A stretch of DNA of 64,000 bases. It comes from an uncultured SAR86 cluster bacterium. Its GTDB lineage: Bacteria; Pseudomonadota; Gammaproteobacteria; Magnimaribacterales; D2472. The DNA is taken from positions 36,882 through 100,881 of the forward strand of contig CACHRR010000003.1 in assembly GCA_902582355.1 (NCBI GenBank), in the 5' to 3' direction. Below the pieces are notes generated by a model. It was not told the origin of the DNA, did no database searches, and worked only from the letters and a program-made list of their open reading frames with translations. A program made the position numbers and the translations under genes. Shown here in pieces: positions 36,157 through 45,121 of the stretch (position 1 is the first letter of the stretch; every line of letters begins with the position of its first letter).

Positions 36157-37338
36157 TTATTTCCTTAATATGGGATGACATATTATAAATAATATTAATC
36201 CAATACATAAGATTGAACTGAAATAATATAAATAAGATGGATTTAATGAATATATTGGCATAGCTATTATAGGAGTCGTCATGTGACCAATTGGTATAAC
36301 AGACCCAAGATATCCTGCTGCCGATCCTTGATTTTCTGGAGTTTGAGCAATTGAAAGTGATGATGCTAAGGCAGGTCTAGTCATACCAAAACCAAATCCA
36401 AGAATAATAATGGATAGGTAGTAAATTGATATTTTATGAAAATATGCCATTGTAAAATATGAAAATATTAGCAATATCGATCCAAAAATTAATAAATTTG
36501 AGTTCTTCATTGGAAAAGCATCTGTAAAAATATATTGACTAAAAATTGTTGAAATAGACAGAAGTGCAAATGTCATACTTATTAAAATTGGAAGGTCAGA
36601 AGTTTTTTCAAATGTATCAAAAATATAAAAGCCTATTGATTGTAATAAAGATGATTGACATAGACTTAAAATAGTAGCAAATGCCAAAAAGGGCCAAATA
36701 GTTCTCGAATACCATTTAATTTTATCAATATTTCTAGGAATCTCTTTTTTTATTATATTTGAAGGTTCAAGTTTGTAATATATTCCACAAGCAGCAATGA
36801 AAGCTAGAACTGAAAAAACATAAAATGGTGTTTCGTTTGTTATTAAAAATAAAAATCCACCTAAAAGCGGTCCCGCGACTGTTCCTAAAAGAAAACTTGA
36901 TTCTAATCTTGCAAACTTAAGAGTTCTTTTTTCTTTAGATGTAATATCTGCAGTATAAGCAAAAGAAGCTGGTCTGGTGGCTGATCCAAGAAGTCCATTA
37001 ATTAATCTTCCTAAAACTAAGGCTGGAAATAAATAAGCAAGATCAAACATATTTCTTTCTGCTAAAAAAAGAGGTGTTATTAATGCTATTAAAGATATTC
37101 CATAACCAACAAGCCCTAAAATAGCGATATTTCTTCTTCCGTACTTATCACTTGCTCTCCCCCAGAAAGCACTTGTTAATGCCCAAGCGATAGCTGAAAT
37201 TGCAAAAATCATAGATGTCTGAATTTCACTTAGACCAAGATTTCTTGCAAGAGGTGGAACTAAGACAAATACAAATGATTGCCCAAGACCAACAGTAAAA
37301 AGGCCAAATTTTAACCAACTGGATCCGGAGAATGACAT
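36157..37338 (-). CDS. Major facilitator superfamily transporter (DHA1/TetA-like)
   Basis: A 393-residue membrane protein with twelve predicted helices. The loop 2-3 motif GRASDKYGRRN (about residues 60-70) and the helix 5 motif GTVAGPLLGG (about 152-161) mark the drug/H+ antiporter-1 family that includes TetA. Substrate is unknown; by family it exports a hydrophobic compound. Its ATG shares one base with the trpS stop, so the two are translationally coupled, although they have no known shared role. Confidence 0.88.
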   Translation of the reverse strand: MSFSGSSWLKFGLFTVGLGQSFVFVLVPPLARNLGLSEIQTSMIFAISAIAWALTSAFWGRASDKYGRRNIAILGLVGYGISLIALITPLFLAERNMFDLAYLFPALVLGRLINGLLGSATRPASFAYTADITSKEKRTLKFARLESSFLLGTVAGPLLGGFLFLITNETPFYVFSVLAFIAACGIYYKLEPSNIIKKEIPRNIDKIKWYSRTIWPFLAFATILSLCQSSLLQSIGFYIFDTFEKTSDLPILISMTFALLSISTIFSQYIFTDAFPMKNSNLLIFGSILLIFSYFTMAYFHKISIYYLSIIILGFGFGMTRPALASSLSIAQTPENQGSAAGYLGSVIPIGHMTTPIIAMPIYSLNPSYLYYFSSILCIGLILFIICHPILRK

Positions 37339-38330
37339 TAAAGAATTTCTTTTATTCCAATAACTTCTCTAATTTGAGAGATTTTATTTTTTGCAATTGA
37401 TCTAGCTTTTTTAGCTCCTTCATTTAAAAGATCATTAATAAAATCATTATCTGATTTTAATTCCTCATACTTAATTCTAATAGGACTCAGTTCTTTATTA
37501 ATCTTATTGAATAAAATTTCTTTAGCATCACTCCATGCAATACCATTCGAGTATGCATCTTCTAATTCAAGCAGTTCTTCATTACTAGCAAAACTCTTAT
37601 ATAAACTATAAATTGTGCAATCATTGAAGTCTTTTGCAATTCCTGGTTCAAGAGAGTTTGTAACAATCTTCATAATAGATTTTCTAAGTTTTTTTTCATT
37701 TTCAAGCAAAGGAATGATATTGCCATATGATTTACTCATTTTTTTTCCATCAAGGCCAGGTATAGTATTGTCTTTGTCATGAATTATGGGTTCGGGAACT
37801 ATTAATAATGGTTTATAAATATGATTAAACCTATTTGCAATGTCACGAGTCATTTCTAAATGTTGAATTTGATCACTTCCAACAGGAACATGTGTTGAAT
37901 CAAATATTAATATATCAGCCGCCATTAGAATAGGATATGAAAATAAACCCATTGTTATTCCCTTATCATCATCTTTATCATTTGAATCAACAGCAGCTTT
38001 ATATGCATGTGCTCTGTTCATTAAACCTTTAGCGGTAATACAATTAAGAATCCAACTTAGTTCTATGATTTCAGGAACATCGGATTGTCTGTAAAAATAT
38101 GATTTTTTTACATCCAATCCACATGATAACCATGCTAAAGCAATACTTTTTACAGAATCTTGGATTTCTGATGAGTTCTTGTTTTTAATAATAGAGTGAT
38201 AATCAGCTAAAAAGAAGAATGATTCATCATATTTTTTTGACATATTTATTGCAGGACGAATAGCACCTAAGTAATTGCCAATATGAGGAGTGCCAGTAGT
38301 TGTTATTCCTGTTAGAATTCTTTTTTTCAT
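37338..38330 (-). CDS. trpS: Tryptophanyl-tRNA synthetase
   Basis: Class I synthetase that charges tRNA-Trp. The nucleotide-binding HIGN is at 16-19 and KMSKS at 197-201; the tryptophan-binding GLFSYPILMAADIL and the VPVGSDQIQHLE blocks lie between. At 330 residues it is full length. First gene of the long minus-strand run; it is divergent from the DUF349 gene with only 33 bases between their starts, so its promoter must be within or beyond that short gap. Confidence 0.96.
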   Translation of the reverse strand: MKKRILTGITTTGTPHIGNYLGAIRPAINMSKKYDESFFFLADYHSIIKNKNSSEIQDSVKSIALAWLSCGLDVKKSYFYRQSDVPEIIELSWILNCITAKGLMNRAHAYKAAVDSNDKDDDKGITMGLFSYPILMAADILIFDSTHVPVGSDQIQHLEMTRDIANRFNHIYKPLLIVPEPIIHDKDNTIPGLDGKKMSKSYGNIIPLLENEKKLRKSIMKIVTNSLEPGIAKDFNDCTIYSLYKSFASNEELLELEDAYSNGIAWSDAKEILFNKINKELSPIRIKYEELKSDNDFINDLLNEGAKKARSIAKNKISQIREVIGIKEIL

Positions 38331-38363
38331 TTAGTATAATTATAAACATCATCTATAAATATT

Positions 38364-39785
38364 GTGGAAACTAATCAAAATTTATTAAAAAAGCTGGAAA
38401 CTATTGATCGTTTGTTCTGTGAAGGTTCGATAAAAGAAGGACAAAAGAAAATAAGAAATATAATTAAAGATTCAAAATCATTGAATAATATTTCTCACAA
38501 GTTGAGACATAAAATTAACTACATTCAAAGTAAATCCAGATATTATGATGAAATCTCCTCCTTCGCTGCAAATCCAAAAAGAGATATACTTATTAAAAAA
38601 ATTAACCATTTAGTAAATAAGCCGAAAAAAGACCCACGAAAACAAGCTCATGCAATTAATGATATACAAAGACAATGGCAATTGTTAGATTTATCCAGTA
38701 AGCCTGCAACAAAATCTCAGTGGTTGAATTTTAATAGTTTAACTAATACTGCCTGGGGGCCATGTAAAGAATATTTCAATGAAATTAAAGAAATTAAAAT
38801 AAAAAATGCATTAGAGAGAAAAATCATTATTAAAGAAATAAAGGATTATGTTAAAAGAAATGAAAAAAATTGGCCAAAATCAAATGATTTAGTTAATTAC
38901 TTACAGAATATGTTTATAAAATGGCAAAAATTTGCTCCAGTTTTAGAAAGTGACTTGCCTAAACTTAAACAATCTTTTTATGAATCCAAAATATCAATAT
39001 ATGAAGAAATTAAAAAACAGGACGCATTTAATGAGGAACAAAAAATTAATCTTATAAATAAAGTCAAAGAAATTAATTATGATGATAATGAAAAGTCTAT
39101 TAATGAATTCAATAAACTTAAAGATGAATGGAATAAATTGGGTAAAGCAGGTAAAAAAGATAAAAATCTTTGGAATATCTTTAATAAGAATGCTGATAAA
39201 TTTTATGCAGAGAGAAAAAAATTAATAGAAAATGAAGTGGAATTGCTTCGTAAACTAAGTATGAATCTTGAGAAGGATGAAATGTCTATATCAGAGATCA
39301 AAAATCAATTAAATGATATTCATAAAGCAAAAAATACAATTGAGTATAAACAAATTAATAAAGACATAAGTAAAAAAATTAAACTTATTAACATCAATAA
39401 CAGAATTATGAAAATAAAAAGCTATCAAAATATTTTTAATATCTTAATAAAAAAGATTGATTTAAAGGATGCGCCATATAAATTTTTATCATCAATTGAA
39501 AAGTCATTTTTAAATAATAAATCTAATTTTAATGAATTATTATATTCATGTATTAAATTAGAAATTTTGGCAGGTCTAGAATCAAATAAAAGTGATGAAA
39601 GCATTCGTAATAATATTCAACTTGAAATTTTAAGTAATAAATTCAAAAAGTTACACTCTAACAATAATGATAATTTAGAATTGTTACTAATAAATTTTAT
39701 AAACAACTTTTCATTAGTTGATTTGAATAGAAAACATCATGCAATATGGAAAAGGATAGCTAAGTGTATTGAAATTCTTATTTAA
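38364..39785 (+). CDS. DUF349 repeat protein
   Basis: A 473-residue, highly charged (Lys/Glu/Asn-rich), helical protein with DUF349-type repeats: recurring W-x-K-L/F and W-x-x-F spacings are visible at QRQWQLLDL, IKWQKFAPV and KDEWNKLGKAGKKDKNLWNIFNKNADKFY. DUF349 proteins are cytoplasmic; some bind RNA or act in surface and stress phenotypes, but no clear function is known. The start is GTG at 38364, no better start being in frame. It is divergent from trpS, and its stop interlocks with that of the GPH transporter in a shared TTAA. Confidence 0.72.
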   Translation: METNQNLLKKLETIDRLFCEGSIKEGQKKIRNIIKDSKSLNNISHKLRHKINYIQSKSRYYDEISSFAANPKRDILIKKINHLVNKPKKDPRKQAHAINDIQRQWQLLDLSSKPATKSQWLNFNSLTNTAWGPCKEYFNEIKEIKIKNALERKIIIKEIKDYVKRNEKNWPKSNDLVNYLQNMFIKWQKFAPVLESDLPKLKQSFYESKISIYEEIKKQDAFNEEQKINLINKVKEINYDDNEKSINEFNKLKDEWNKLGKAGKKDKNLWNIFNKNADKFYAERKKLIENEVELLRKLSMNLEKDEMSISEIKNQLNDIHKAKNTIEYKQINKDISKKIKLININNRIMKIKSYQNIFNILIKKIDLKDAPYKFLSSIEKSFLNNKSNFNELLYSCIKLEILAGLESNKSDESIRNNIQLEILSNKFKKLHSNNNDNLELLLINFINNFSLVDLNRKHHAIWKRIAKCIEILI

Positions 39786-41182
39786 CTTTTAATTCTTAAT
39801 GACGCAATTATTCTTTTATGTTTTTCAGCAGAAAGAGAATATTGATAAAAAATAATGAAAGGTATTAACATCAGCATCGCAGTAATTGGACCTTGAACAA
39901 ATGCTAATGTGAATGCTTGCTCCTCAGTATGATTTAATCGATCAAAGTTTATAAAATTTAATACTTGTCCTGCAAAAAATGATCCTATTCCTGTATTTAG
40001 TTTTTGCATAAATCCTACGGTAGCAAAAAGAATACCCTCCTGTCTTTTACCACTTGTGAGTTCAACTTCGTCAGCAATGTCTCCAACCATAGAATCGCGA
40101 ACCATGTTTCCAACAATATTAAATGTGATAAGAAAGAACAAAAACATGCTTATAAAAAAGATTAAATTATAAGATCCTTTTTCTGGTGTAAAACCAAGAT
40201 TAAACATAACAAAAGCAGCTGGTGATAATAGTCCAACTAGAAATATACTCATTAGAACAATAAATCTTTTATCAAAAAGATTTACTAACCTAGGTGTTAA
40301 ATAAAAAGCACTTAAAGTCGAAATTAAATATACTGGAAGAAAATATTTTATTTGTGTTGCTTCAAATTGCCAAAAATAAGTGTTTACAAATAAAGTCAAA
40401 CTATTAGATAGTCCCCATGCAAGAGAGATAAATAGATTACCAAAAAAGAAGATTAGAAACGACTTATTACCAATAGCAAATAAAAGTTCTTGAATAATCT
40501 GCTTCAGAGTTATAGATCCCTCCCATCTTGACAACGATTTGTTTTCATTAAGTGTAGTGAAAGATGAGTACAAGACAGTCAAAATCATTAAAGCTGCGCC
40601 TGTAAGTGCAAATGGAAAATATGCATCTGGATTTAATTGACCTTTAGGATATAGTGAAGTTGATGCAAAAAAGACACCATAACCAAGAAATGCATTACTT
40701 AATCCTGCTACCCAGCCAATCATTTCTCTCCATGACATTAATAATGTTCTCTCTTTATAATTTTTTGTGATCTCTCCTCCAAATGATCTATGAGGAATGT
40801 CAAAAAGTGTCATACCCAATCTTGTCATTACTGTAAATATTGTCATCCAGATAAATAGATCATTTTGTGACATTTCCCAATCTTGTCGAGGAGCAAATAG
40901 TAATATGTAACCTAAAGACATAGGTATGAATGAAATCATCATATATGGATGTCTTCGACCATATCTGGTGTTTGTTCTATCTGAAATAGTACCCATCAGA
41001 GGATCAGTAACAGCATCTATACAAAGAGCAATAAATATTGCTAATCCTGCGAGTCCAGGATTTAAGCCAATAATATTACTATAAAAAAAAAGGAGGAAAA
41101 AAGTAAAAGTATCAGTTTTAATTCCATTTGGTATTGCTCCAATAGAATAATTAATTTTAAATTTTGTTGATAGTTCAGTCAT
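39782..41182 (-). CDS. GPH-family sodium:sugar-type symporter (MelB-like)
   Basis: A 466-residue membrane protein with twelve predicted helices. IDAVTDPLMGTISDRTNTRYGRRHPYM (about residues 55-80) is the hallmark of the glycoside-pentoside-hexuronide family, with the cation-binding aspartates in DAVTDP. DIPHRSFGGE corresponds to the helix 4 region. Marine members import sugars or glycosides, but other substrates are known. It follows an alpha/beta hydrolase and a DUF3089 esterase-like gene, suggesting uptake of, or release from, a cleavable conjugate. Confidence 0.87.
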   Translation of the reverse strand: MTELSTKFKINYSIGAIPNGIKTDTFTFFLLFFYSNIIGLNPGLAGLAIFIALCIDAVTDPLMGTISDRTNTRYGRRHPYMMISFIPMSLGYILLFAPRQDWEMSQNDLFIWMTIFTVMTRLGMTLFDIPHRSFGGEITKNYKERTLLMSWREMIGWVAGLSNAFLGYGVFFASTSLYPKGQLNPDAYFPFALTGAALMILTVLYSSFTTLNENKSLSRWEGSITLKQIIQELLFAIGNKSFLIFFFGNLFISLAWGLSNSLTLFVNTYFWQFEATQIKYFLPVYLISTLSAFYLTPRLVNLFDKRFIVLMSIFLVGLLSPAAFVMFNLGFTPEKGSYNLIFFISMFLFFLITFNIVGNMVRDSMVGDIADEVELTSGKRQEGILFATVGFMQKLNTGIGSFFAGQVLNFINFDRLNHTEEQAFTLAFVQGPITAMLMLIPFIIFYQYSLSAEKHKRIIASLRIKS

Positions 41183-42128
41183 ATTTTTTATTTAAATGAA
41201 ATAACAAATCATTTTTAAATTGATCAAATACAGGAATCTCAATTAAGTGTCTCATATTAGGTATTATTTTTAAGGTACTATTTTTAATTAAAGAATTGGC
41301 TTTATAAGCATTCTTGACATTTATTAATGGATCGTCTTTTCCATGAATTATTAATGTTGGTTGATTAATTGACCTTACTTTATTCAATCTATTTTTTGAG
41401 CCTAATATTGCTGATATCTGTCTTCCAAAACCTGAATCATCTATTCCACCTCTTTCAGCAGTCTGTTTTATGTTTTCGTAAAATTCAGAAGTATTTAAAT
41501 CAATGCCCTGAAAACCAATCTCCTTGAAAATTTTTTTTGATCGCTCCACTCTTTCATCTAAGGTTGCGTTTGGATTTTTAGTTCTACTCATTAAAAGTTT
41601 TCTTACTTTATTTGTTGGGCCATTCATTGGTGAAGGTGTTGATGCAGTTGATGCAATTAAAGTAAATGTTTTAAAGATACTAGGATAGTTAGATGCAATA
41701 ATCTGAGCTATCATTCCACCCATAGATATACCTAAAATATGACATTTGTTTATATCTAACTCATTTAGTACTGAAACCCCGTCAGCTGCCATATCATCTA
41801 AGTTATAATCTGATTTAATATTTAATCTTAAAAAATATTTAAGATAATTTATTAATATAGTTTTGCGAATATTATCAACATTAAAAGATTTGCTTTTTAT
41901 TTTTGATGATAGTCCTGTATCTCTATTATCATACACAATTGGTCTAAAACTGTTTTCAATAAGAAATTCAATTAGGTGGTGTGGCCAATTAATAAGTTGT
42001 CCACCTAATCCTTGAACTAAAAGAATTGGATCTCCATCCAATGGTCCATAATCACGATAATATATTTCAATATCATTATTTTGAGCTGTTCCCTCTGTAA
42101 ATGAGAATAATTCGGAATGAGTAAACAT
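41175..42128 (-). CDS. Alpha/beta hydrolase
   Basis: A 317-residue cytoplasmic hydrolase. The nucleophile elbow GISMGGM has S135; the acid is in IIHGKDDPLI and the base is H in PNMRHLIEIP. VYDNRDTGLSS near residue 66 is found in a branch annotated as pimeloyl-ACP-esterase-like or proline-iminopeptidase-like hydrolases, so the substrate cannot be named. It overlaps the GPH transporter start by 8 bases and lies 2 bases after the DUF3089 gene. Confidence 0.87.
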   Translation of the reverse strand: MFTHSELFSFTEGTAQNNDIEIYYRDYGPLDGDPILLVQGLGGQLINWPHHLIEFLIENSFRPIVYDNRDTGLSSKIKSKSFNVDNIRKTILINYLKYFLRLNIKSDYNLDDMAADGVSVLNELDINKCHILGISMGGMIAQIIASNYPSIFKTFTLIASTASTPSPMNGPTNKVRKLLMSRTKNPNATLDERVERSKKIFKEIGFQGIDLNTSEFYENIKQTAERGGIDDSGFGRQISAILGSKNRLNKVRSINQPTLIIHGKDDPLINVKNAYKANSLIKNSTLKIIPNMRHLIEIPVFDQFKNDLLFHLNKKYD

Positions 42129-42130
42129 TT

Positions 42131-43243
42131 TTATTTTTTTATATTATTAAAAAAGGAGTTTATTCTGTGTTGAGCATTCTTTCTTAAGCTGCCCCAAAAC
42201 AGCATAACATCAAATGAGTGAAGATCTCCATTAAAATATTTCATCTTCTTAAATTTATTAATTAGCCTACCTTTTGATTCTAATAATCCAGATTTTTTAT
42301 TTAATGATGTAAAAAATTCCTGTTCACTTGTTAGGCCAATTGATTTCTTTATACCTGTATGATGTGATCTAAATCTATCTAAAAAATCATAATTTTCAGC
42401 TTTATTGATAATTGAGGTATTAGAATCTTCACTGTGCCATTTTGAATCTAAAGTCCATGAAAATGGATTTATAGATACTATTTTTTGAGACATAAGTTGA
42501 CTTGACCAACCGTTCGGACTCCAAAATGGTGTTCTTTCTCTATTTCTCTTAAAACCCTCAACAACAGTTGACCATGAAATAATACTCTGAAGATCATTAA
42601 ATTTTTTTGAATACGTAATATTCTTAAAAAGACCTTTAAAGTATTTTTCTGGAATCATATATCCAATAAGATATGCACATATAAATCTTTTTAAAAGATT
42701 AGTTTCATCAATCATTTTATGGATTAACCTCTGACCTAGTAAGGCACCCTGACTGTGTCCAAAAATAATAAATGGTTTATTCATATTGAAATTGTTGATA
42801 AAGTAAACAAAAGCATTTTCTATATCCTGATATGCTAAATCTAATGCTTTCGTGCCGCTATTGGAGTTTTTATCAAAGAATGAATAATATGAAGCCTGTC
42901 TATATGATGGAGCAAATATATTACAAGATTCATTAAATGCAGAGGCTTGATTACCCAGCATGATTTCAGTTCGCTCAAAAGTGGATGTATTTATATTTAA
43001 ATCAAAATTCCATTTTTTTTCAAAAAATCCTGTTGGATGGATATAAAAAACATCGACCAAATTATTTTTTTTATTTGACTTAAAATTTTTGTTTGGTACT
43101 AAAAATTGAGGTCCGTCTCTATCTGGATGTGCTGCCCAAGAATTTATTTTTTCATAATTAGGTTTTTCGGGACTATTAAATTTATTGAATTTTACAGAGG
43201 GTTTCACTAGTTCCAAGAACTCTAAGAAATGACTATTCGACAT
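42131..43243 (-). CDS. DUF3089 alpha/beta-hydrolase-like protein
   Basis: A 370-residue protein of the DUF3089 family. VDVFYIHPTG near residue 63-72, FAPSYRQA near 110-117 and the nucleophile elbow GHSQG (S164) are typical; a catalytic histidine is likely in GDLHSFDVMLFWG. The family is seen in proteobacteria as serine esterase or lipase-like enzymes of unknown substrate. There is no signal peptide. It abuts the HD-domain gene with no gap, and 2 bases separate it from the next hydrolase, so the four genes form one operon. Confidence 0.82.
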   Translation of the reverse strand: MSNSHFLEFLELVKPSVKFNKFNSPEKPNYEKINSWAAHPDRDGPQFLVPNKNFKSNKKNNLVDVFYIHPTGFFEKKWNFDLNINTSTFERTEIMLGNQASAFNESCNIFAPSYRQASYYSFFDKNSNSGTKALDLAYQDIENAFVYFINNFNMNKPFIIFGHSQGALLGQRLIHKMIDETNLLKRFICAYLIGYMIPEKYFKGLFKNITYSKKFNDLQSIISWSTVVEGFKRNRERTPFWSPNGWSSQLMSQKIVSINPFSWTLDSKWHSEDSNTSIINKAENYDFLDRFRSHHTGIKKSIGLTSEQEFFTSLNKKSGLLESKGRLINKFKKMKYFNGDLHSFDVMLFWGSLRKNAQHRINSFFNNIKK

Positions 43244-43816
43244 TTATGAATTTAAGTATATTGATCTAATTGGCTTTTTAAATAGCTCTCTTACCATAGG
43301 AATAAAAAATTCTAAATCAAGATTATTATAATTTGGATCAAAGCTATTTTGATCATACTTTTCACAAAATTCCTTACAGCTTTCGTAATAGGGATTATCA
43401 ATAAATTTTTCTCTCATATTCTTGTCTAGACCTAAAAATTCAAAAAAATAATAGCCTTGAAAGATTCCATGATGTTTTACAATCCAATAGTTTTTATCTG
43501 AAACAAATGGTCTGAGTATTGTAGCGGCAAAATCAGCATGATTTGCTGGCGCAAGATTATCGCCAATATCATGTATTAATGCGCAAACAACATACTCATT
43601 ATCCTGACCATCTCTATATGCTCGTGTAGCAGTTTGAAGTGAATGAGTTAATCTATCAATCTGAAATCCGCCATAATCATTTTTTAGTAGTTTTAAATGT
43701 TCAATAACTTTGTCTGCAAGATGATCATAATCTTTTGCATTGCTTGCTGCGATGATTGAATAATCTTCAGCATTCCCATCTTTCATTTGAGTAAACTTTG
43801 CTCTTTTTTCAGACAT
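43244..43816 (-). CDS. HD-domain protein, PhnZ-like mixed-valence di-iron oxygenase candidate
   Basis: A 190-residue cytoplasmic HD-fold protein. Putative metal ligands are H58 (LTHSLQ), H82-D83 (LIHDIGD), H93 (ANHAD), H115 or H116 and D155 (KYDQ). The 24-residue step from H58 to H82 and the preceding tyrosine (Y48, ten residues before H58) match the phosphonate oxygenase PhnZ (H34, H58-D59, Y24). The substrate-contacting glutamate of PhnZ (E27) is here Phe51, so its phosphonate substrate would not be the same. Related proteins are annotated as predicted HD phosphohydrolases, the main alternative. First gene of an operon with two hydrolases and a GPH transporter. Confidence 0.75.
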   Translation of the reverse strand: MSEKRAKFTQMKDGNAEDYSIIAASNAKDYDHLADKVIEHLKLLKNDYGGFQIDRLTHSLQTATRAYRDGQDNEYVVCALIHDIGDNLAPANHADFAATILRPFVSDKNYWIVKHHGIFQGYYFFEFLGLDKNMREKFIDNPYYESCKEFCEKYDQNSFDPNYNNLDLEFFIPMVRELFKKPIRSIYLNS

Positions 43817-43851
43817 AAAAAAATTATATCTTAAAAATGACTTATCTAGAA

Positions 43852-44268
43852 TTAGTCTTTTACTTTTATAATTTTATTTGTAGCCGATGCAACTGCGATA
43901 AGTTTATCATCTTGATATAAGTTACCCGATGTAAAAACAATTGATTTGCCTTTTTTGTCTATTTTAGATTTTGCAGTGACAATTTTATTTGGTATACATG
44001 AATTCAAAAATTTAACATCGATATCAAGCGTAAGTGGAAGCTCCTTTCCATTTGATAAAAACATAATACATTGAGCCATTGAGGCATCAATCATTCCAGT
44101 AACAAAACCTCCTTGAACAATTGAGCCATTAGAATGAGTTATTTCAATTGTAGGATTAAATTCAACCACCCATTCGTTTGAATTAGTATCTAAATAAGCA
44201 TCCTTAAAACCTAAAACCTTCAAAAATTTTGGGACTTCTTGAAAAATTTTTTTACTATAGTTTTTCAT
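43852..44268 (-). CDS. Hotdog-fold thioesterase (PaaI/DUF4442-like)
   Basis: A 138-residue single hotdog-domain protein. VQGGFVTGMIDASMAQCIMFL (about residues 51-71) is the long central helix with the catalytic aspartate seen in PaaI-type acyl-CoA thioesterases, preceded by EFNPTIEITHSNGSI. Such enzymes hydrolyse acyl- or aryl-CoA esters. It lies immediately upstream of the tRNA-Ser gene in position, both on the minus strand, 10 bases apart, so it may be transcribed from the tRNA promoter. Confidence 0.85.
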   Translation of the reverse strand: MKNYSKKIFQEVPKFLKVLGFKDAYLDTNSNEWVVEFNPTIEITHSNGSIVQGGFVTGMIDASMAQCIMFLSNGKELPLTLDIDVKFLNSCIPNKIVTAKSKIDKKGKSIVFTSGNLYQDDKLIAVASATNKIIKVKD

Positions 44269-44278
44269 ATTATTTAAA

Positions 44279-44370
44279 TGGCGGAGGGAGTGGGATTCGA
44301 ACCCACGGTGCCGATGAAGGCACGACGGTTTTCAAGACCGTTACAATAAACCAGACTCTGCCATCCCTCC
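44279..44370 (-). tRNA. tRNA-Ser (anticodon UGA)
   Basis: Reading the minus strand from 44370: acceptor GGAGGGA pairs with TCCCTCC, followed by discriminator G and an encoded CCA (44281-44279). The anticodon stem-loop ACGGTCTTGAAAACCGT gives anticodon TGA. A long variable arm (GTGCCTTCATCGGCAC) marks it as a class II serine tRNA, and the T arm has GTGGGTTCGAATCCCAC. It is 92 nucleotides with CCA. It decodes UCA and UCN wobble serine codons. Confidence 0.96.
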
Positions 44371-44476
44371 TTGAGTATCGCCTATTCTAAAGACTTATTA
44401 TCTTTTATCAATTATTTTTAATTGCTAGAATTAAGATATGCTAATAATATATATTATTAACAGTCATTTATAAATC

Positions 44477-44959
44477 ATGGATTCATTAGAAGAGAAATTT
44501 GTTGGAGTTTGGTCGCTTAAGGCCTGGACAGTGATTAAACCTGATGGAAGCAAAACTCATCCCTTTTCAGGAAATATTGAAGGTCTATTAATCTATCATC
44601 CTTCAAGATGGATGTCTGCAACTATAATGCAGAAGAACCGAAAAAATGTAAGTGATAACAGATCAGATATATCTAAGATAAATCATAAATTAAATAATAA
44701 AACAGAGATAGAACTAGATAGTAATTTATTGGAAATAATTAAAGATTTTTTTTTAGCCTCTAATGGTTATGTATCGTATGCTGGAGAATTTAATGTTGAC
44801 GATATTAATGTATATCACAATCTTAAAATTAGCCTTTTACCACAATGGGCAGGAACAATCTTAACAAGAAAGTATAAATTTTCATCTCAAAATAATATAT
44901 TAAACCTAACTGCTGAACTTAATGGATTTAAAGACAGTCTTAAGTGGAAAAAAATATAG
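44477..44959 (+). CDS. Lipocalin-like domain protein
   Basis: A 160-residue protein. FVGVWSLKAWTVIKPDGS and GNIEGLLIYHPSRWMSA at the N-terminus, then GYVSYAGEFNVDDINVYHNL and SLLPQWAGTILTRKYKF, match the lipocalin-like family of small beta-barrel proteins; these often neighbour detoxification or secondary-metabolism genes but have no assigned reaction. There is no signal peptide, so it is probably cytoplasmic. The stop is 2 bases from the convergent 47-residue gene. Single-gene unit. Confidence 0.82.
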   Translation: MDSLEEKFVGVWSLKAWTVIKPDGSKTHPFSGNIEGLLIYHPSRWMSATIMQKNRKNVSDNRSDISKINHKLNNKTEIELDSNLLEIIKDFFLASNGYVSYAGEFNVDDINVYHNLKISLLPQWAGTILTRKYKFSSQNNILNLTAELNGFKDSLKWKKI

Positions 44960-44961
44960 TC

Positions 44962-45105
44962 TTATTTATTAAGATACTTTAATTTAATCGCTTCTAATTC
45001 AATATTTAGTAATTTTATCTCATCTGATAAGTTAGATATATTAAATATAAGTAATGTAGTTATTATCGCTAAACAGACATTAATAATTTTTTGCCAAATA
45101 TTCAT
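44962..45105 (-). CDS. Small single-helix membrane protein (47 residues)
   Basis: Found by reading the minus strand. An ATG at 45105 is preceded by an ideal AAAGGAG site at 45119-45113 with 7-base spacing. The protein has one hydrophobic stretch (VCLAIITTLLIFNI, residues 10-23) and a charged helical C-terminal part (DEIKLLNIELEAIKLKYLNK) with leucine/isoleucine spacing that could form a short coiled coil. The stop is 2 bases from the convergent lipocalin-like gene. I do not recognise a family. The upstream 74-residue gene is 16 bases away and probably co-transcribed. Confidence 0.65.
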   Translation of the reverse strand: MNIWQKIINVCLAIITTLLIFNISNLSDEIKLLNIELEAIKLKYLNK

Positions 45106-45119
45106 TTAGACACTCCTTT
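45106..45119 (-). promoter_or_regulatory. Strong ribosome-binding site for the 47-residue protein
   Basis: AAAGGAG at 45119-45113, then TGTCTAA and ATG. The complete Shine-Dalgarno core is rare in this window, and it decides that this short frame is a real gene. Confidence 0.7.
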
Positions 45120-45121
45120 AA

